The position numbers and the translations under genes were made by a program. Below, piece by piece: positions 15,309 to 22,923 of a stretch of DNA of 24,428 bases. Each line of letters begins with the position of its first letter. Positions within the stretch are counted from its first letter, which is position 1. The stretch covers positions 1 through 24,428 of the forward strand of contig NZ_JBNMJV010000037.1 of NCBI RefSeq assembly GCF_050874005.1, read 5' to 3'. The DNA is from Huintestinicola sp050874005 (GTDB lineage Bacteria; Bacillota; Clostridia; Oscillospirales; Ruminococcaceae). The notes beneath the pieces were generated by a model. It was not told the DNA's origin, did no database searches, and saw only the letters and a list, made by a program, of their open reading frames with translations.

Positions 15309-15359
15309 TCATATCCGACCTTTCTGTAAATAAACATATAGTCAAATATATGAATGCCC
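15303..15359 (-). promoter_or_regulatory. Hairpin overlapping the amidase start, terminator-like
   Basis: A perfect 12-bp inverted repeat, GGGCATTCATAT and ATATGAATGCCC (15303-15314 and 15348-15359), encloses 33 bases. On the reverse strand the 3' arm contains the amidase ATG, the loop contains its AAAGG ribosome site, and AGTG plus seven T follow immediately, inside the amidase reading frame. It lies 9 bp after the stop of the upstream lipoprotein gene and could serve as its terminator, as a translation block for the amidase, or both. Confidence 0.6.
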
Positions 15360-15367
15360 TTGTAAAA

Positions 15368-17179
15368 TTATTCGTCCGCAGGCAAATCAAAGAATGATGA
15401 TTCGAAAGACTCGAAATTCAGCTCGGACATATCTATATCATACTCAACCGTTACATATTCTTCATCTTCAAAATATCCGCAAAGCATTTTATTCTTTTCG
15501 GGAAGATATTCCGAGGATATTGCATTTGCCATAGTCTGTTTTTCAATTATTTCGCTGTCAATAAAGTCGTGACCGCTTGCCCTCATAATTCCCTCGTCTG
15601 TCATTTTGTAAATTAAACATTCCTGTGCGCTGTCAGCCCCGTAAACGCAGTTGCAGATAAGCTCGTTTATGCCGTCTCCGTCAATATCGGCAATGCTGTC
15701 ACTTTCTCCGCTTTCACTGCCAAAGCTTTCCGCAATGCATACGGGCTTTCCGTCAATGACCGAAAGATAGTAGTTCTGCGACCAATACCTTGTTGCCGCC
15801 GTTTCGGTATATATCACACCGTCGTATCCCATTACGTCATTAAAATCCTTGACGGTACACTTGCTCAGGTTCCACATTTCGGTATTATCATAAGATATAA
15901 GCGTTTCGGACTTGCCAAGATATGTGTAGCTAAGCTCGGTGACACCATCTTTATCCTCAAGCGTAAATTTACCACGAGGCATAGGCAAGGTGTATATAAT
16001 GCCGTTTATATTATCATATAAGCAAATATAATTATCGAAAAAAAACGGCGGATAGTAATTCGGAATATCGGCAAGCGTGTATTCGGTCATAATTTCTCCC
16101 GTATCGGGACTGAGAAAAGCAAGCTTTGCATCTTCCCCACGTTCATACCAAGGTTCATATACTGCCAAAATAAACTCTCCGCTCGAGGGCATTTCATAAT
16201 AAAGCATATCGTTCATCTGAAGCTCATAGGGAGAACCGCAGAAATTCTTTCTTTCAAAATTTTCCGGATCATAGATGTAAATATTCTCCCCCACTCCGTC
16301 AAAGCTGTCAACAGTATAGATCATTCCATTATGCACACCTAAAGGAGCGGTATTCATACTGTCGGGAAAATTTACCGAGGTATTTGTTCCGAGATCGTAA
16401 ATACCTGCTCCCTCAGACCATTCATAGCCGCCTATCTGATAAATAAAGCGGTCATTGTCCAAAGGCATAGAAAATCGATATACAAAACTTTTTACAAAAT
16501 AAGGGTCGTTTTCCTCGTCATACCGCTGACAGAGAACGCTTCCGTCAAGAGCGTTTACAATGCTGCCGTTAACAGCTTTAACTGCTTTGTCTCCCCAGGA
16601 ATAAACAATATCGTCCGAGCCTGCTCCCTCGGTTATCCTGTAATTTCCGTCCTTGTCAACCTCTATGAGCGAAACCTTTTCGCCGCCTGTTTTATAGACC
16701 GCAGCGCAAGCAGATATTTTTCCGTCCGATAAGCCTTGTATAAGCTCTATGCTGCAATCGGCTGACGGTGCGTCTATCCTGAACAGCTGCTTCTTTTCCT
16801 TTATGGATATTCCCAAAAGATAGTCAGGTTTTCTATCTTCCGGCGCATTATAGATATTGGTATAATCCACAAGAAGGACATCGCCGCCCGAAACGGCAAA
16901 TCCACCCGATAAATATCCCTCGTCCGCAAAATCATTCAGGTCAAGTGCAGCTGTAAAGCCCTCGGGGACAGCTTCTCTCTCGTCAACAATAACGGGCTTT
17001 GACGGTTCTGTCTCTGTTTCGGAAGATGTTTCATATGCCGTTTTGGAAACAGCATATGTAGTTTCAATTGCTGCCGCCGTTGTCTCGAGTAAATCAGTCT
17101 CCTCGGGTTCTCTTGTCTCGTTTCTGCAGGCTGAAAGAAGAAGTGTGAGACAGATAAGCGCAGGCGTTAGTTTTTTCAT
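15368..17179 (-). CDS. Large lipoprotein of unknown function, probably propeller-like
   Basis: The 603-residue product begins with a lipoprotein signal (LLLSAC, lipidated Cys18), then a Thr/Glu-rich linker to about residue 65. The rest is rich in aromatic beta strands with repeated short D/G turns, suggesting a beta-propeller such as those in DUF5050 or quinoprotein-like folds, but I do not recognise a family. A calcium-type DIDGDGINE motif lies in the C-terminal third, as in FG-GAP and EF-hand-like loops, followed by a short domain to the end. ATG at 17179 is chosen because GGGGGA precedes it and it begins the signal; an upstream in-frame ATG would bury the signal peptide. It has its own promoter and sits upstream of the amidase, with a hairpin between. 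Confidence 0.8.
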   Translation of the reverse strand: MKKLTPALICLTLLLSACRNETREPEETDLLETTAAAIETTYAVSKTAYETSSETETEPSKPVIVDEREAVPEGFTAALDLNDFADEGYLSGGFAVSGGDVLLVDYTNIYNAPEDRKPDYLLGISIKEKKQLFRIDAPSADCSIELIQGLSDGKISACAAVYKTGGEKVSLIEVDKDGNYRITEGAGSDDIVYSWGDKAVKAVNGSIVNALDGSVLCQRYDEENDPYFVKSFVYRFSMPLDNDRFIYQIGGYEWSEGAGIYDLGTNTSVNFPDSMNTAPLGVHNGMIYTVDSFDGVGENIYIYDPENFERKNFCGSPYELQMNDMLYYEMPSSGEFILAVYEPWYERGEDAKLAFLSPDTGEIMTEYTLADIPNYYPPFFFDNYICLYDNINGIIYTLPMPRGKFTLEDKDGVTELSYTYLGKSETLISYDNTEMWNLSKCTVKDFNDVMGYDGVIYTETAATRYWSQNYYLSVIDGKPVCIAESFGSESGESDSIADIDGDGINELICNCVYGADSAQECLIYKMTDEGIMRASGHDFIDSEIIEKQTMANAISSEYLPEKNKMLCGYFEDEEYVTVEYDIDMSELNFESFESSFFDLPADE

Positions 17180-17210
17180 TTTAAGTCCCCCTGTGATGTA
17201 CTTTATTATC

Positions 17211-17239
17211 AGTATATCACCCCAAAAATAGGCTGTCAA
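17211..17239 (-). promoter_or_regulatory. Promoter of the 603-residue lipoprotein gene
   Basis: On the reverse strand TTGACA (17234-17239), a 17-bp spacer and TATACT (17211-17216) with an upstream TG (extended -10), 32 bp before the ATG. Confidence 0.85.
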
Positions 17240-17301
17240 TCGCTGTACCGTTTTGTGGCAGTTCTGTAATCATATTGTTATATTTTTTATCTCTTCTCTT
17301 G

Positions 17302-17330
17302 TTGACAAAAGAGGAATAAAATGATAAAAT
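17302..17330 (+). promoter_or_regulatory. Promoter of glmM
   Basis: TTGACA (17302-17307) and TAAAAT (17325-17330) are 17 bp apart, giving a leader of about 75 bases. The lipoprotein promoter is divergent, about 60 bp away. Confidence 0.8.
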
Positions 17331-17410
17331 ATAGCTTGTGAGTGTTTTCACCATAAAATCAATCATATCATAAAATAAACCATAAAAATATATCTGAACG
17401 GAGAATGACA

Positions 17411-18757
17411 ATGCCTAAATATTTCGGAACAGACGGCTTCAGAGGAGAAGCCAACAAGACCCTTACCGTAGAACACGCCTTTAAAATAGGGCGTTTTCTC
17501 GGATATTATTACGGCAAAGATCACCGCTGCTCGGTGGTCATCGGCAAGGACACACGAAGAAGCTCCTATATGTTTGAGTATGCCCTTGTAGCAGGTCTTA
17601 CCGCCTCGGGAGCGGACGTGAGCCTTATGCACGTAACCACTACCCCCTGCGTTTCTTATGTTGTCCGCACCGATGATTTTGACTGCGGCATAATGATATC
17701 CGCAAGCCACAATCCATATTATGACAATGGAATAAAGCTTTTCAACAACAAGGGCGAAAAGCTTGAGGAAAGCGTTATCCTCGAAATTGAGAAATACATA
17801 GACGGCGAATATCCCGAGATACCTCTTGCCGAAAGAGATAAGATAGGCTGCGCCAGCGACTATTCCGCAGGCAGGAACCGCTATATCGGATTTCTTATTT
17901 CTCTCGCCGTATATTCACTCAAGGGCAAGCGTATCGGTCTTGACTGTGCAAACGGCTCCGCATTCACCATTGCAAAGAGCGTTTTTGACGCACTTGGTGC
18001 AAAGACCTATGTTATCAACAATGACCCCGACGGTCTGAACATCAATACAAACTGCGGCTCTACCCACATTGAAGGACTTCAGAAGCTTGTTAAAGAGCAG
18101 CATCTTGACGCAGGCTTTGCCTTTGACGGAGACGCCGATCGCTGCCTTGCGGTGGACGAAAACGGCGATGTAGTTGACGGAGACAAAATTCTCTACATCT
18201 ATGGCAGCTATATGAAGGAGAAAGGCACCCTTGAGCATAACACCGTCGTAACCACCGTAATGTCCAATATCGGACTTTACAAGGCGTTTGACGAGCTTGG
18301 CATAAACTACGAAAAGACCGCCGTTGGAGATAAATATGTCTACGAATGTATGAACGAAAAGGGCTACAAGTTGGGCGGTGAAAACTCGGGACATATCATT
18401 TTCAGCAAGTACGCAAATACGGGAGACGGTATCATCACCGCAATCAAGCTTATGCAGGTAATGTGCAGCAAGAAAACCACTCTTGCAAAGCTCTGCGCTC
18501 CCCTTACCATTTATCCCCAGCTGCTTAAAAATGTGCGTGTCACCGACAAAAACGCCGTTTTAAGCGACCCTGATGTGCTTGCCGCTGTAAAGCAAGCGGA
18601 AACCGAGCTTGGAAGCAACGGCAGAATGCTTGTCCGTCCCAGCGGCACGGAACCTCTCCTCCGCATTATGGCAGAGGCTCAGACCAAGGAGCTTTGTGAA
18701 AAATATGTCGCAATGGTGGAAAATGTCGTCAGAGAAAAAGGTTTTATTATCGAATAA
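17411..18757 (+). CDS. glmM: Phosphoglucosamine mutase
   Basis: GlmM interconverts glucosamine-6-phosphate and glucosamine-1-phosphate, the step before UDP-GlcNAc for peptidoglycan, in the cytoplasm. The 448-residue product has the N-terminal FGTDGFRG, the phosphoserine loop ISASHNPYYDNGIKLF (Ser99), the metal loop DGDADR (239-244), and the phosphate loop RPSGTEP (409-415) followed by LLRIM. These and the overall length fit GlmM rather than phosphomannomutase. GGAG lies 7 bases before the ATG at 17411; an ATG two codons upstream is only 1 base from it. It is monocistronic. The usual Firmicute partners cdaA/cdaR are not next to it here. Confidence 0.95.
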   Translation: MPKYFGTDGFRGEANKTLTVEHAFKIGRFLGYYYGKDHRCSVVIGKDTRRSSYMFEYALVAGLTASGADVSLMHVTTTPCVSYVVRTDDFDCGIMISASHNPYYDNGIKLFNNKGEKLEESVILEIEKYIDGEYPEIPLAERDKIGCASDYSAGRNRYIGFLISLAVYSLKGKRIGLDCANGSAFTIAKSVFDALGAKTYVINNDPDGLNINTNCGSTHIEGLQKLVKEQHLDAGFAFDGDADRCLAVDENGDVVDGDKILYIYGSYMKEKGTLEHNTVVTTVMSNIGLYKAFDELGINYEKTAVGDKYVYECMNEKGYKLGGENSGHIIFSKYANTGDGIITAIKLMQVMCSKKTTLAKLCAPLTIYPQLLKNVRVTDKNAVLSDPDVLAAVKQAETELGSNGRMLVRPSGTEPLLRIMAEAQTKELCEKYVAMVENVVREKGFIIE

Positions 18758-18780
18758 ATGAAACCTCTGAATATAAAAAC

Positions 18781-18822
18781 ACGTCAGCCGACCTCATAAA
18801 GAAGTCGGCTGACGTTATTATT
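18781..18822. terminator. Bidirectional terminator between glmM and the GH9 gene
   Basis: A perfect 12-bp stem, ACGTCAGCCGAC (18781-18792) with GTCGGCTGACGT (18804-18815), loop 11, followed by TATTATTTAT on the plus strand. It lies 24 bp after glmM and 26 bp from the convergent GH9 stop. Confidence 0.85.
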
Positions 18823-18840
18823 TATGTAAAGTCTGCAATA

Positions 18841-20439
18841 TTACAAGCTGAGATAAGCCAGCAGGAACACCGCAGGCGAATTCCAGTAAATTGCTATTTC
18901 GTTCAGCGAATAACAGCCCACATTATCCGCAAAACATTTCATAGGCGGAGTGCCGGGCTTTATAATTTTTTTTGCCTCTTGATCGTCAAGATTTCTGTTG
19001 GGCCCTCCGCATACCATTCCCGGAATACATTCCTCCACCCCGTCGGCATAGGCAGGTCTCAGATGGGGATACCTGCAGCAATGTCCGCCTATTCCCGTTA
19101 CATAGCTTATACCGAGTGCATTCACTCCGAAAAGAACGTCTGCCTGCGCCTGAGCGTACTTTCTGAATTCTCTTTTTCCAAAGCACCTGTCTGCGATTGC
19201 AAATATCATTCCGTGCTTTAAGAGATTCATATTGCTTCCCCAGCCGTAGTCATTCTCGCTCATAGCTGCACCATAGCCGCAATTGTCCGAAAGCTCTTTG
19301 AGTCTGTACGCCTCGCTTATAAATCCGTCCTCAAAACGCTTTATAAGGTCGCTGTCGCCTCCTGCGCTTAAAACGTAAGAAAGCGCTCCCAGACCGCCAA
19401 CGGAATAACAGCCAAAATCAGTAAGCGAAAAATCCTTTTCAGCCGCCGCTCTTACTGCATTTCGGTATCTATCGTCGCCCGAAGCTGCAAAAAGCTCTGC
19501 GGCAGCCCAGAAGCGATTGTCATCATCGCTGCTTTCGCCGTAAACGCCCGTAGCACAGCCGGGAGGATTATTAAATCCGATAAATCCGGGATTTTTCTCA
19601 AGCCACCCGAAGGATCTCTGAGCCGCTTCATAAAGCCTTGCTGAATAATCGCCGTCAAACTGTCTGTAGACCCTGCTTGCCAGAGCGCATACGGCTGCGA
19701 GATCGGCAGCAGCAGAGGTAGATACGGGAAATACAAACATCTGCGCCCTGTCATCCTCGGGCATTATAAACGGAGCGTGATGAGCCGTAGTAGCTTTGTG
19801 ATATACCGCACCGTCCTCTCTCTGCATTTTTAACAGCCAGTCAAGCTCATAGCGGCATTCCGCAAGAATATCGGGAAGAACGCCGCCGCTTTCGGGAATG
19901 TTCAGCTTCTGTCTGCCGAATGCGGTGGGGAAAAGTATATATCCGTAAAGCAGATGAGCCAGAGCACAAACGCCTGCGGTAACATAACGTCCGTAATCTC
20001 CTGCGTCGTGCCAGCCGCCGCTTATCTCCGAGGAAACATCTCTGTTTTCCCACAGAAGTCCACGTGATTTATGGCATACGCCGTGCCTGAAACTGCCTGC
20101 ATATTTTTCAAGAAGTCCGCAGCCGCAGCGCAGGTAATAAAAAGCCTTTGAAGTGCAGTCAAGAGCCTTTTCGTAAACGCCCTCCCCTATTTCAAAAAGC
20201 TCGGAGGTCTTATTACCTGCACGAATGCGGAAAGAGCCCCTTTCCGAAAAATCGGAAAAATCTGCGGTATATAAAACGTCTCCCGAATTTTTGTCGGTGC
20301 CTGCATAAACTGTGCTGCCTGCAGCGCAAACACTTCCGTCTGTGCCGACTATCTCAAATGTCTCTGCGGGAAACGGCATTAAAGCCTTTTTTATGCTGTC
20401 GGGTCTGTACCCTGCCTGATTTATAAAGATATCGCTCAT
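18841..20439 (-). CDS. GH9 family glycoside hydrolase with CelD_N domain, cytoplasmic
   Basis: This 532-residue inverting beta-glycosidase of the cellulase E family starts with an Ig-like CelD_N domain (about 3-85, INQAGYRPDSIKKA), then the alpha6/alpha6 barrel. The catalytic base motif is GGWHDAGDYGRY (Asp145, Asp148), the HCCRYPHLRPAY segment matches the conserved H-x-R region, and the acid is Glu514 in LNEIAIYWNSP. No signal peptide, dockerin or carbohydrate module is present. It therefore probably acts inside the cell on imported cellodextrins or mixed-linkage oligosaccharides, as cellodextrin glucohydrolases do. It is divergent from an AraC regulator that likely controls it. No transporter gene is adjacent. 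Exact substrate not determinable. Confidence 0.92.
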   Translation of the reverse strand: MSDIFINQAGYRPDSIKKALMPFPAETFEIVGTDGSVCAAGSTVYAGTDKNSGDVLYTADFSDFSERGSFRIRAGNKTSELFEIGEGVYEKALDCTSKAFYYLRCGCGLLEKYAGSFRHGVCHKSRGLLWENRDVSSEISGGWHDAGDYGRYVTAGVCALAHLLYGYILFPTAFGRQKLNIPESGGVLPDILAECRYELDWLLKMQREDGAVYHKATTAHHAPFIMPEDDRAQMFVFPVSTSAAADLAAVCALASRVYRQFDGDYSARLYEAAQRSFGWLEKNPGFIGFNNPPGCATGVYGESSDDDNRFWAAAELFAASGDDRYRNAVRAAAEKDFSLTDFGCYSVGGLGALSYVLSAGGDSDLIKRFEDGFISEAYRLKELSDNCGYGAAMSENDYGWGSNMNLLKHGMIFAIADRCFGKREFRKYAQAQADVLFGVNALGISYVTGIGGHCCRYPHLRPAYADGVEECIPGMVCGGPNRNLDDQEAKKIIKPGTPPMKCFADNVGCYSLNEIAIYWNSPAVFLLAYLSL

Positions 20440-20498
20440 AATATATTCCTCGATTTTAGTAATAATCCAATATAAAATAACATTTAAAATCTAAAAAA

Positions 20499-20504
20499 AG
20501 TATA
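20499..20504 (-). promoter_or_regulatory. Candidate -10 of the GH9 gene
   Basis: On the reverse strand TATACT (20499-20504) with an upstream TGC gives an extended -10, about 60 bp before the GH9 ATG; the -35 is poor, as in activator-dependent promoters. Confidence 0.45.
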
Positions 20505-20515
20505 GCATATCGGAA

Positions 20516-20569
20516 TTTTTTATGATATAATATAATAGCACAAAAATTGTAAAAATCTATCATAAAAAA
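20516..20569. repeat. Inverted repeat in the GH9/AraC intergenic region, with the regulator -10
   Basis: TTTTTTATGATA (20516-20527) and TATCATAAAAAA (20558-20569) are perfect 12-bp inverted copies with centres 42 bp apart. The left arm overlaps the extended -10 of the AraC gene (TGATATAAT, 20523-20531); the right arm abuts its ribosome site. It could be an operator, or a weak A/T hairpin. Confidence 0.45.
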
Positions 20570-20583
20570 GGACAGATATAAAA

Positions 20584-21456
20584 ATGAGATATCTTTTTGA
20601 AGAAAATGATATGCTGAATAATCCTGTTGAATGTTTCACATTCTACTCGGATTATCCTGTTCGTCCCCATTGGCATTACTATATGGAGATAATCTATACC
20701 GTTGAGGGCAATGCCGAAATGCACAACGGTAACAATATATATAAGGCCGCTCAAGGAGATATGGTCATATTTCATCCCAAATCTGTGCACTCCATATACA
20801 GCGCCGACGGAAAGCCCTTAAAGCTTAATGTTCTAAAGCTGGATATCAACCGAATGAATATGTCCTCCGCCTATAGTCCAAAGCTTAGAAGTATTTTCAG
20901 ATGCGCCGAAAAAAATGGTATGACTGTATTTTTCTCCTCCGAAGAAACTGCTGCAATGAACGCCGCTGAAAGCTTTGAGCGGTGTATCGGTGAAATGAAC
21001 AGAGGAAGATACGGCTATGATATTATGATACGCTCGGAAATATGCAGACTTTTGATAAATGTCCTCCGCTGCTGGCAGGACAAGGGCTTTCGTGTTGACA
21101 GCGAGGCATTTGCCGAGGACAGCCGCTATGATATTTACAACATTACCGAATATATCGACAGCAGTATGGCGCTGAATCCAAAGGTCTCGGAAATAGCTGA
21201 GAAATGCGGAATGAGCTACTCGTATTTTGCAAAAAAATTCCTTGCAGTCTATGGAAAGACCTGCAAGGAATATATCGAAGATATGCGAATTTATAAAGCC
21301 GAGGAATTTCTTATCTTCACCGACTTTGACCTCACTTATATCAGTCAGGAAACAGGATTTTCCGACTGCAGCCATATGATTAAAAGCTTTAAAAAGCGCC
21401 ACGGTATGACCCCTAAGCATTTTCGTGATATAAAGCAGAAAAATCTTACCGTGTGA
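20584..21456 (+). CDS. AraC-family transcriptional regulator with cupin sensor domain
   Basis: The 290-residue protein has an N-terminal cupin fold (about 15-105) with the PHWHYYMEI motif (His29, His31, Glu35) typical of sugar-responsive AraC regulators, a helical linker, and two helix-turn-helix motifs at about 185-284 (ISEIAEKCGMSYSYFAKKF-like first helix pair, then LTYISQETGFSDCSHMIKSFKKRHGMTPKHFR). The second is the conserved AraC signature. AAGGA lies upstream of the ATG. It is divergent from the GH9 gene, so it probably activates that gene in response to a beta-glucan oligosaccharide; this is inference from position. Its last 11 bp overlap the convergent cbiC gene. Confidence 0.92.
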   Translation: MRYLFEENDMLNNPVECFTFYSDYPVRPHWHYYMEIIYTVEGNAEMHNGNNIYKAAQGDMVIFHPKSVHSIYSADGKPLKLNVLKLDINRMNMSSAYSPKLRSIFRCAEKNGMTVFFSSEETAAMNAAESFERCIGEMNRGRYGYDIMIRSEICRLLINVLRCWQDKGFRVDSEAFAEDSRYDIYNITEYIDSSMALNPKVSEIAEKCGMSYSYFAKKFLAVYGKTCKEYIEDMRIYKAEEFLIFTDFDLTYISQETGFSDCSHMIKSFKKRHGMTPKHFRDIKQKNLTV

Positions 21457-22081
21457 GCATATACATAAGCGCATTTACCACAGCCGCCGCCGCATTGCTG
21501 CCGCCTTTTCGTCCTCGGGCGGCAATATATTCAGCCCCCGAAGACATAATAAGCTCCTTTGACTGCACCACGTTAACAAAACCCACAGGCATAGCGATAA
21601 CAAGAGCGGGAGCAAGCCCTCCGCTGTCCATAAGTTCTCTTGCCCTTATAAGAAATGTGGGCGCATTTCCAGAAACGAGAATAAGCGGCTTTCCGCCGAG
21701 CCTTGAAGCCTTTTCTACCGAAGCGCAGGCTCTTGTAACGCCCTTATCCTTTGCCGCCTGAGCCACATCGCTATCTGCCATAAAGCAGTATGCCTCGCAG
21801 CCAAGCTTTCCCAGCGCAGCCTTATTTATGCCGGAAAGAGCCATATTTGTGTCGGTAATGATATACGCACCCTCTCTGAGCGCATTCAGAGCTGTATCCA
21901 CAGCATTTTCAGAAAATTTCAGATTATCAAGATAATCAAAATCAGCCGTTGTATGGATAACTCTCATTATTATGGGAGCCTGCTTAGGTTCAAGAGTAAC
22001 GCCCCTCTCGGATATTTCCCCGGAAATTATCTCAAAGCTTCTCTTTTCGATATCCTCGGGGCGTACATATTCAAGCTTCAA
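21446..22081 (-). CDS. cbiC: Precorrin-8X / cobalt-precorrin-8 methylmutase
   Basis: This cobalamin-pathway enzyme moves the C-11 methyl group to C-12 to give hydrogenobyrinic acid or its cobalt form. The 211-residue product matches the CbiC/CobH family in length and motifs: catalytic His43 in RVIHTTADFDY, the DTNMALSGI segment, the GNAPTFL and AMPVGFVNV strands, and the C-terminal GRKGGSNAAAA. In anaerobic Firmicutes the cobalt-early (CbiC) role is expected. Its ATG overlaps the stop of cobO by 4 bases (ATGA), so the two are translationally coupled. Other cbi genes are not in the window. Confidence 0.95.
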   Translation of the reverse strand: MKLEYVRPEDIEKRSFEIISGEISERGVTLEPKQAPIIMRVIHTTADFDYLDNLKFSENAVDTALNALREGAYIITDTNMALSGINKAALGKLGCEAYCFMADSDVAQAAKDKGVTRACASVEKASRLGGKPLILVSGNAPTFLIRARELMDSGGLAPALVIAMPVGFVNVVQSKELIMSSGAEYIAARGRKGGSNAAAAVVNALMYMLTR

Positions 22082-22611
22082 TATTCTATCCCCTTTCTTG
22101 CAGAGATTCCCTTTTCATAGGGGTGCTTTATGCATTTAATTTCGCTGACATAATCGGCAGCGCTGATGAAATTTTTATCGGGGTCTCTCCCTGTCAGAAC
22201 AAGCTCGCAGACAAATGCCTTTTCAAAAACTATCCTTTCTGCTATCTCCTTGTCAAGGAGATTTTTATTATATGCTGCAAAAAACTCGTCAATGATAAGC
22301 ATATCCGTATTGCCGCAATTCATTTTATCAAAAGCGTCGGACAGCAGCCTGTTGTGGATACACGTAAGTTCCGACTTCTGCTCATCGGTCATATTAAAAG
22401 TAAATCCGAAACCTTTTTCGGGACGGGCAACGGTTATATTTGGAATAAGTGCCAGACTGTTGAGCTCCGAAGTGGGATTTCCCTTTAATAGCTGGACCAG
22501 ATATACTCTTTTGCCTGCTCCTGCCGCCCTGAGAGCAAGCCCCATCGCAGCTGTGGTTTTTCCCTTGCCGTCTCCGCAGTAAATATGGATAAGACCTTTT
22601 TCGGTATTCAT
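22078..22611 (-). CDS. cobO: Cob(I)yrinic acid a,c-diamide adenosyltransferase (CobA/CobO/BtuR type)
   Basis: This cytoplasmic ATP:corrinoid adenosyltransferase attaches the 5'-deoxyadenosyl group to cobalt in corrinoid synthesis or salvage. The 177-residue product has the inverted-type P-loop GDGKGKTTA (residues 13-21), LLKGNPTSE, the acidic LIIDEFFAA box and the VLTGRDPDK motif, all typical of the BtuR family. It is the first gene of the cobO-cbiC pair and has a strong promoter with a leader of about 150 bases. No B12-box was found in the leader, so control by the adenosylcobalamin riboswitch is not supported. Confidence 0.93.
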   Translation of the reverse strand: MNTEKGLIHIYCGDGKGKTTAAMGLALRAAGAGKRVYLVQLLKGNPTSELNSLALIPNITVARPEKGFGFTFNMTDEQKSELTCIHNRLLSDAFDKMNCGNTDMLIIDEFFAAYNKNLLDKEIAERIVFEKAFVCELVLTGRDPDKNFISAADYVSEIKCIKHPYEKGISARKGIEY

Positions 22612-22649
22612 TTATCTTGATAACTTTCCTTTCCTGAACGTTATATTTA

Positions 22650-22730
22650 TTAAAAAAAGACGTCACGGCATATATCTTCTTTCGGAATATTCGTGAGGCT
22701 CATATGTGAGATATCTTTTTCTGTCATCAT
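22650..22730 (-). other. Possible 26-codon leader ORF before cobO with terminator-like end
   Basis: On the reverse strand an ATG-ATG start at 22730 opens 26 codons (MMTEKDISHMSLTNIP, then KEDICRDVFF) to TAA at 22650. A TCACG/CGTGA stem (22692-22696 with 22663-22667) and seven T at 22652-22658 coincide with its 3' end, as in an attenuator. There is no clear ribosome site. It may be a real leader peptide, a remnant or chance. Confidence 0.3.
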
Positions 22731-22767
22731 AATAAAAGGCTGTCGCCTTGAAGTGATTTATTCTTTT

Positions 22768-22796
22768 ATTATACAATCATTTCGGCAATAAGTCAA
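22768..22796 (-). promoter_or_regulatory. Promoter of cobO-cbiC
   Basis: On the reverse strand TTGACT (22791-22796) and TATAAT (22768-22773) are 17 bp apart; the inferred start near 22761 leaves a 150-base untranslated leader. Confidence 0.8.
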
Positions 22797-22848
22797 TATT
22801 TTGATAAGTATTATTATATGCCTTACAGGCATTTCACGAATATGATTT

Positions 22849-22878
22849 TACCCCGTATTTGCCTGCAAATACGGGGTA
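22849..22878. terminator. Terminator of the hydrogenase/chemotaxis fusion gene
   Basis: A perfect 13-bp stem (TACCCCGTATTTG, 22849-22861, with 22866-22878) has a 4-base loop; TTTTAG flanks one side and AAAATC the other. A second hairpin, GCAGACT/AGTCTGC (22884-22908), lies between it and the gene stop. The rest of 22612-22923 holds only the cobO leader and promoter. Confidence 0.75.
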
Positions 22879-22923
22879 TTTTAGCAGACTGAGCCAACGG
22901 GAGTCTGCCTCATTATTATTTCA

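Noticed and set aside
22612..22767. Adenosylcobalamin riboswitch before cobO
   Set aside because: No B12-box such as GCCAGGAGA and no other conserved core was found in the leader.
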